Positions 6,069 through 6,200 of a stretch of 6,200 bases of DNA are shown in pieces (the stretch's first letter is position 1; every line of letters begins with the position of its first letter). A program made the position numbers and the translations under genes. The stretch spans positions 1-6,200 of the forward strand of contig JAPKZP010000076.1 of assembly GCA_026393735.1 (NCBI GenBank), in the 5' to 3' direction. This DNA comes from Acidobacteriota bacterium (GTDB taxonomy: Bacteria > Acidobacteriota > Vicinamibacteria > Vicinamibacterales > JAKQTR01). The notes beneath the pieces are model-generated. The model saw only the letters and a list, made by a program, of their open reading frames with translations, searched no databases and had not been told where the DNA came from.

Positions 6069-6200
6069 TTTACATCTCCTACCAGGCGCAAGAAATACTG
6101 CTCCAACTCTTCCTCTTCAACCAGCAACTGCGTCGGCGGAACCCCCGCCTGTACCAGCAGGCTGGCGATGTCGTCGGGGCGTTCGATACAGGCCGGCTGA
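6065..6200 (-). CDS. ABC transporter ATP-binding protein, C-terminal fragment (cut by window edge)
   Basis: Only the last 44 codons are present; the gene continues past the right edge. The visible end contains a helix with IASLLVQAGVPP, then QLLVEEEELEQYFLRLVG just before the stop. This acidic x-L-E-x-Y-F-L-R-L-x-G ending is typical of ATPase subunits of ABC-2 exporters of the bacitracin/lantibiotic-immunity type (BcrA-like). The Walker and signature motifs would lie outside the window, so the call rests on the tail pattern and on the overlapping permease-like start that follows. Its normal partner permease appears truncated here, so the ATPase may have lost its membrane subunit unless another copy exists elsewhere. 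Confidence 0.7.
   Translation of the reverse strand, partial: QPACIERPDDIASLLVQAGVPPTQLLVEEEELEQYFLRLVGDVK

Overview
The window is a GC-rich bacterial chromosomal segment (about two-thirds GC in most coding stretches, with strong G/C third-position use). It holds four complete recognisable genes, one partial gene at the right edge and one small gene of uncertain status. There are no tRNAs, rRNAs, CRISPR arrays, transposases or phage genes. The protein styles (DUF1684 lipid-like secreted protein, HerA-like ATPase with a coiled-coil tail, secreted DUF3347 protein, bacitracin-type ABC ATPase tail) and the intergenic hairpins built on a GGCTTCAGCC core suggest a free-living soil or sediment bacterium, perhaps Acidobacteriota. 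That placement is a guess from style and was not tested by a search.

Layout, left to right. A well-formed sigma70-like promoter on the minus strand (20-48) points off the left edge. A plus-strand gene for an exported DUF1684 protein follows (94-1020). A convergent spacer with two near-perfect hairpins (1057-1076 and 1087-1116) separates it from a large minus-strand gene for a HerA/FtsK-superfamily ATPase (1144-3633). A 236-base divergent spacer carrying a 7-bp dyad follows. It leads to a small plus-strand gene for an exported DUF3347 protein (3870-4298). A second convergent spacer with two GC-rich hairpins separates this from the minus-strand aldehyde dehydrogenase gene (4408-5877).

The right end is a minus-strand operon: the C-terminus of an ABC transporter ATPase (6065 to the edge), a 59-codon gene overlapping it by ATGA (5889-6068), and then the aldehyde dehydrogenase 11 bases downstream. 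The 59-aa product begins like an ABC-2 permease and then changes to an unrelated-looking tail with no membrane segments. This suggests a deletion that removed most of a permease and joined it to the tail of another gene. It is the most unusual point in the window.

The genes do not form one evident pathway. They look like independent housekeeping and accessory units. I see no convincing evidence for a wholly new multi-gene system here. The permease junction, the HerA-like ATPase with its C-terminal coiled-coil/glycine-rich module, and the hairpin family are the items worth checking.
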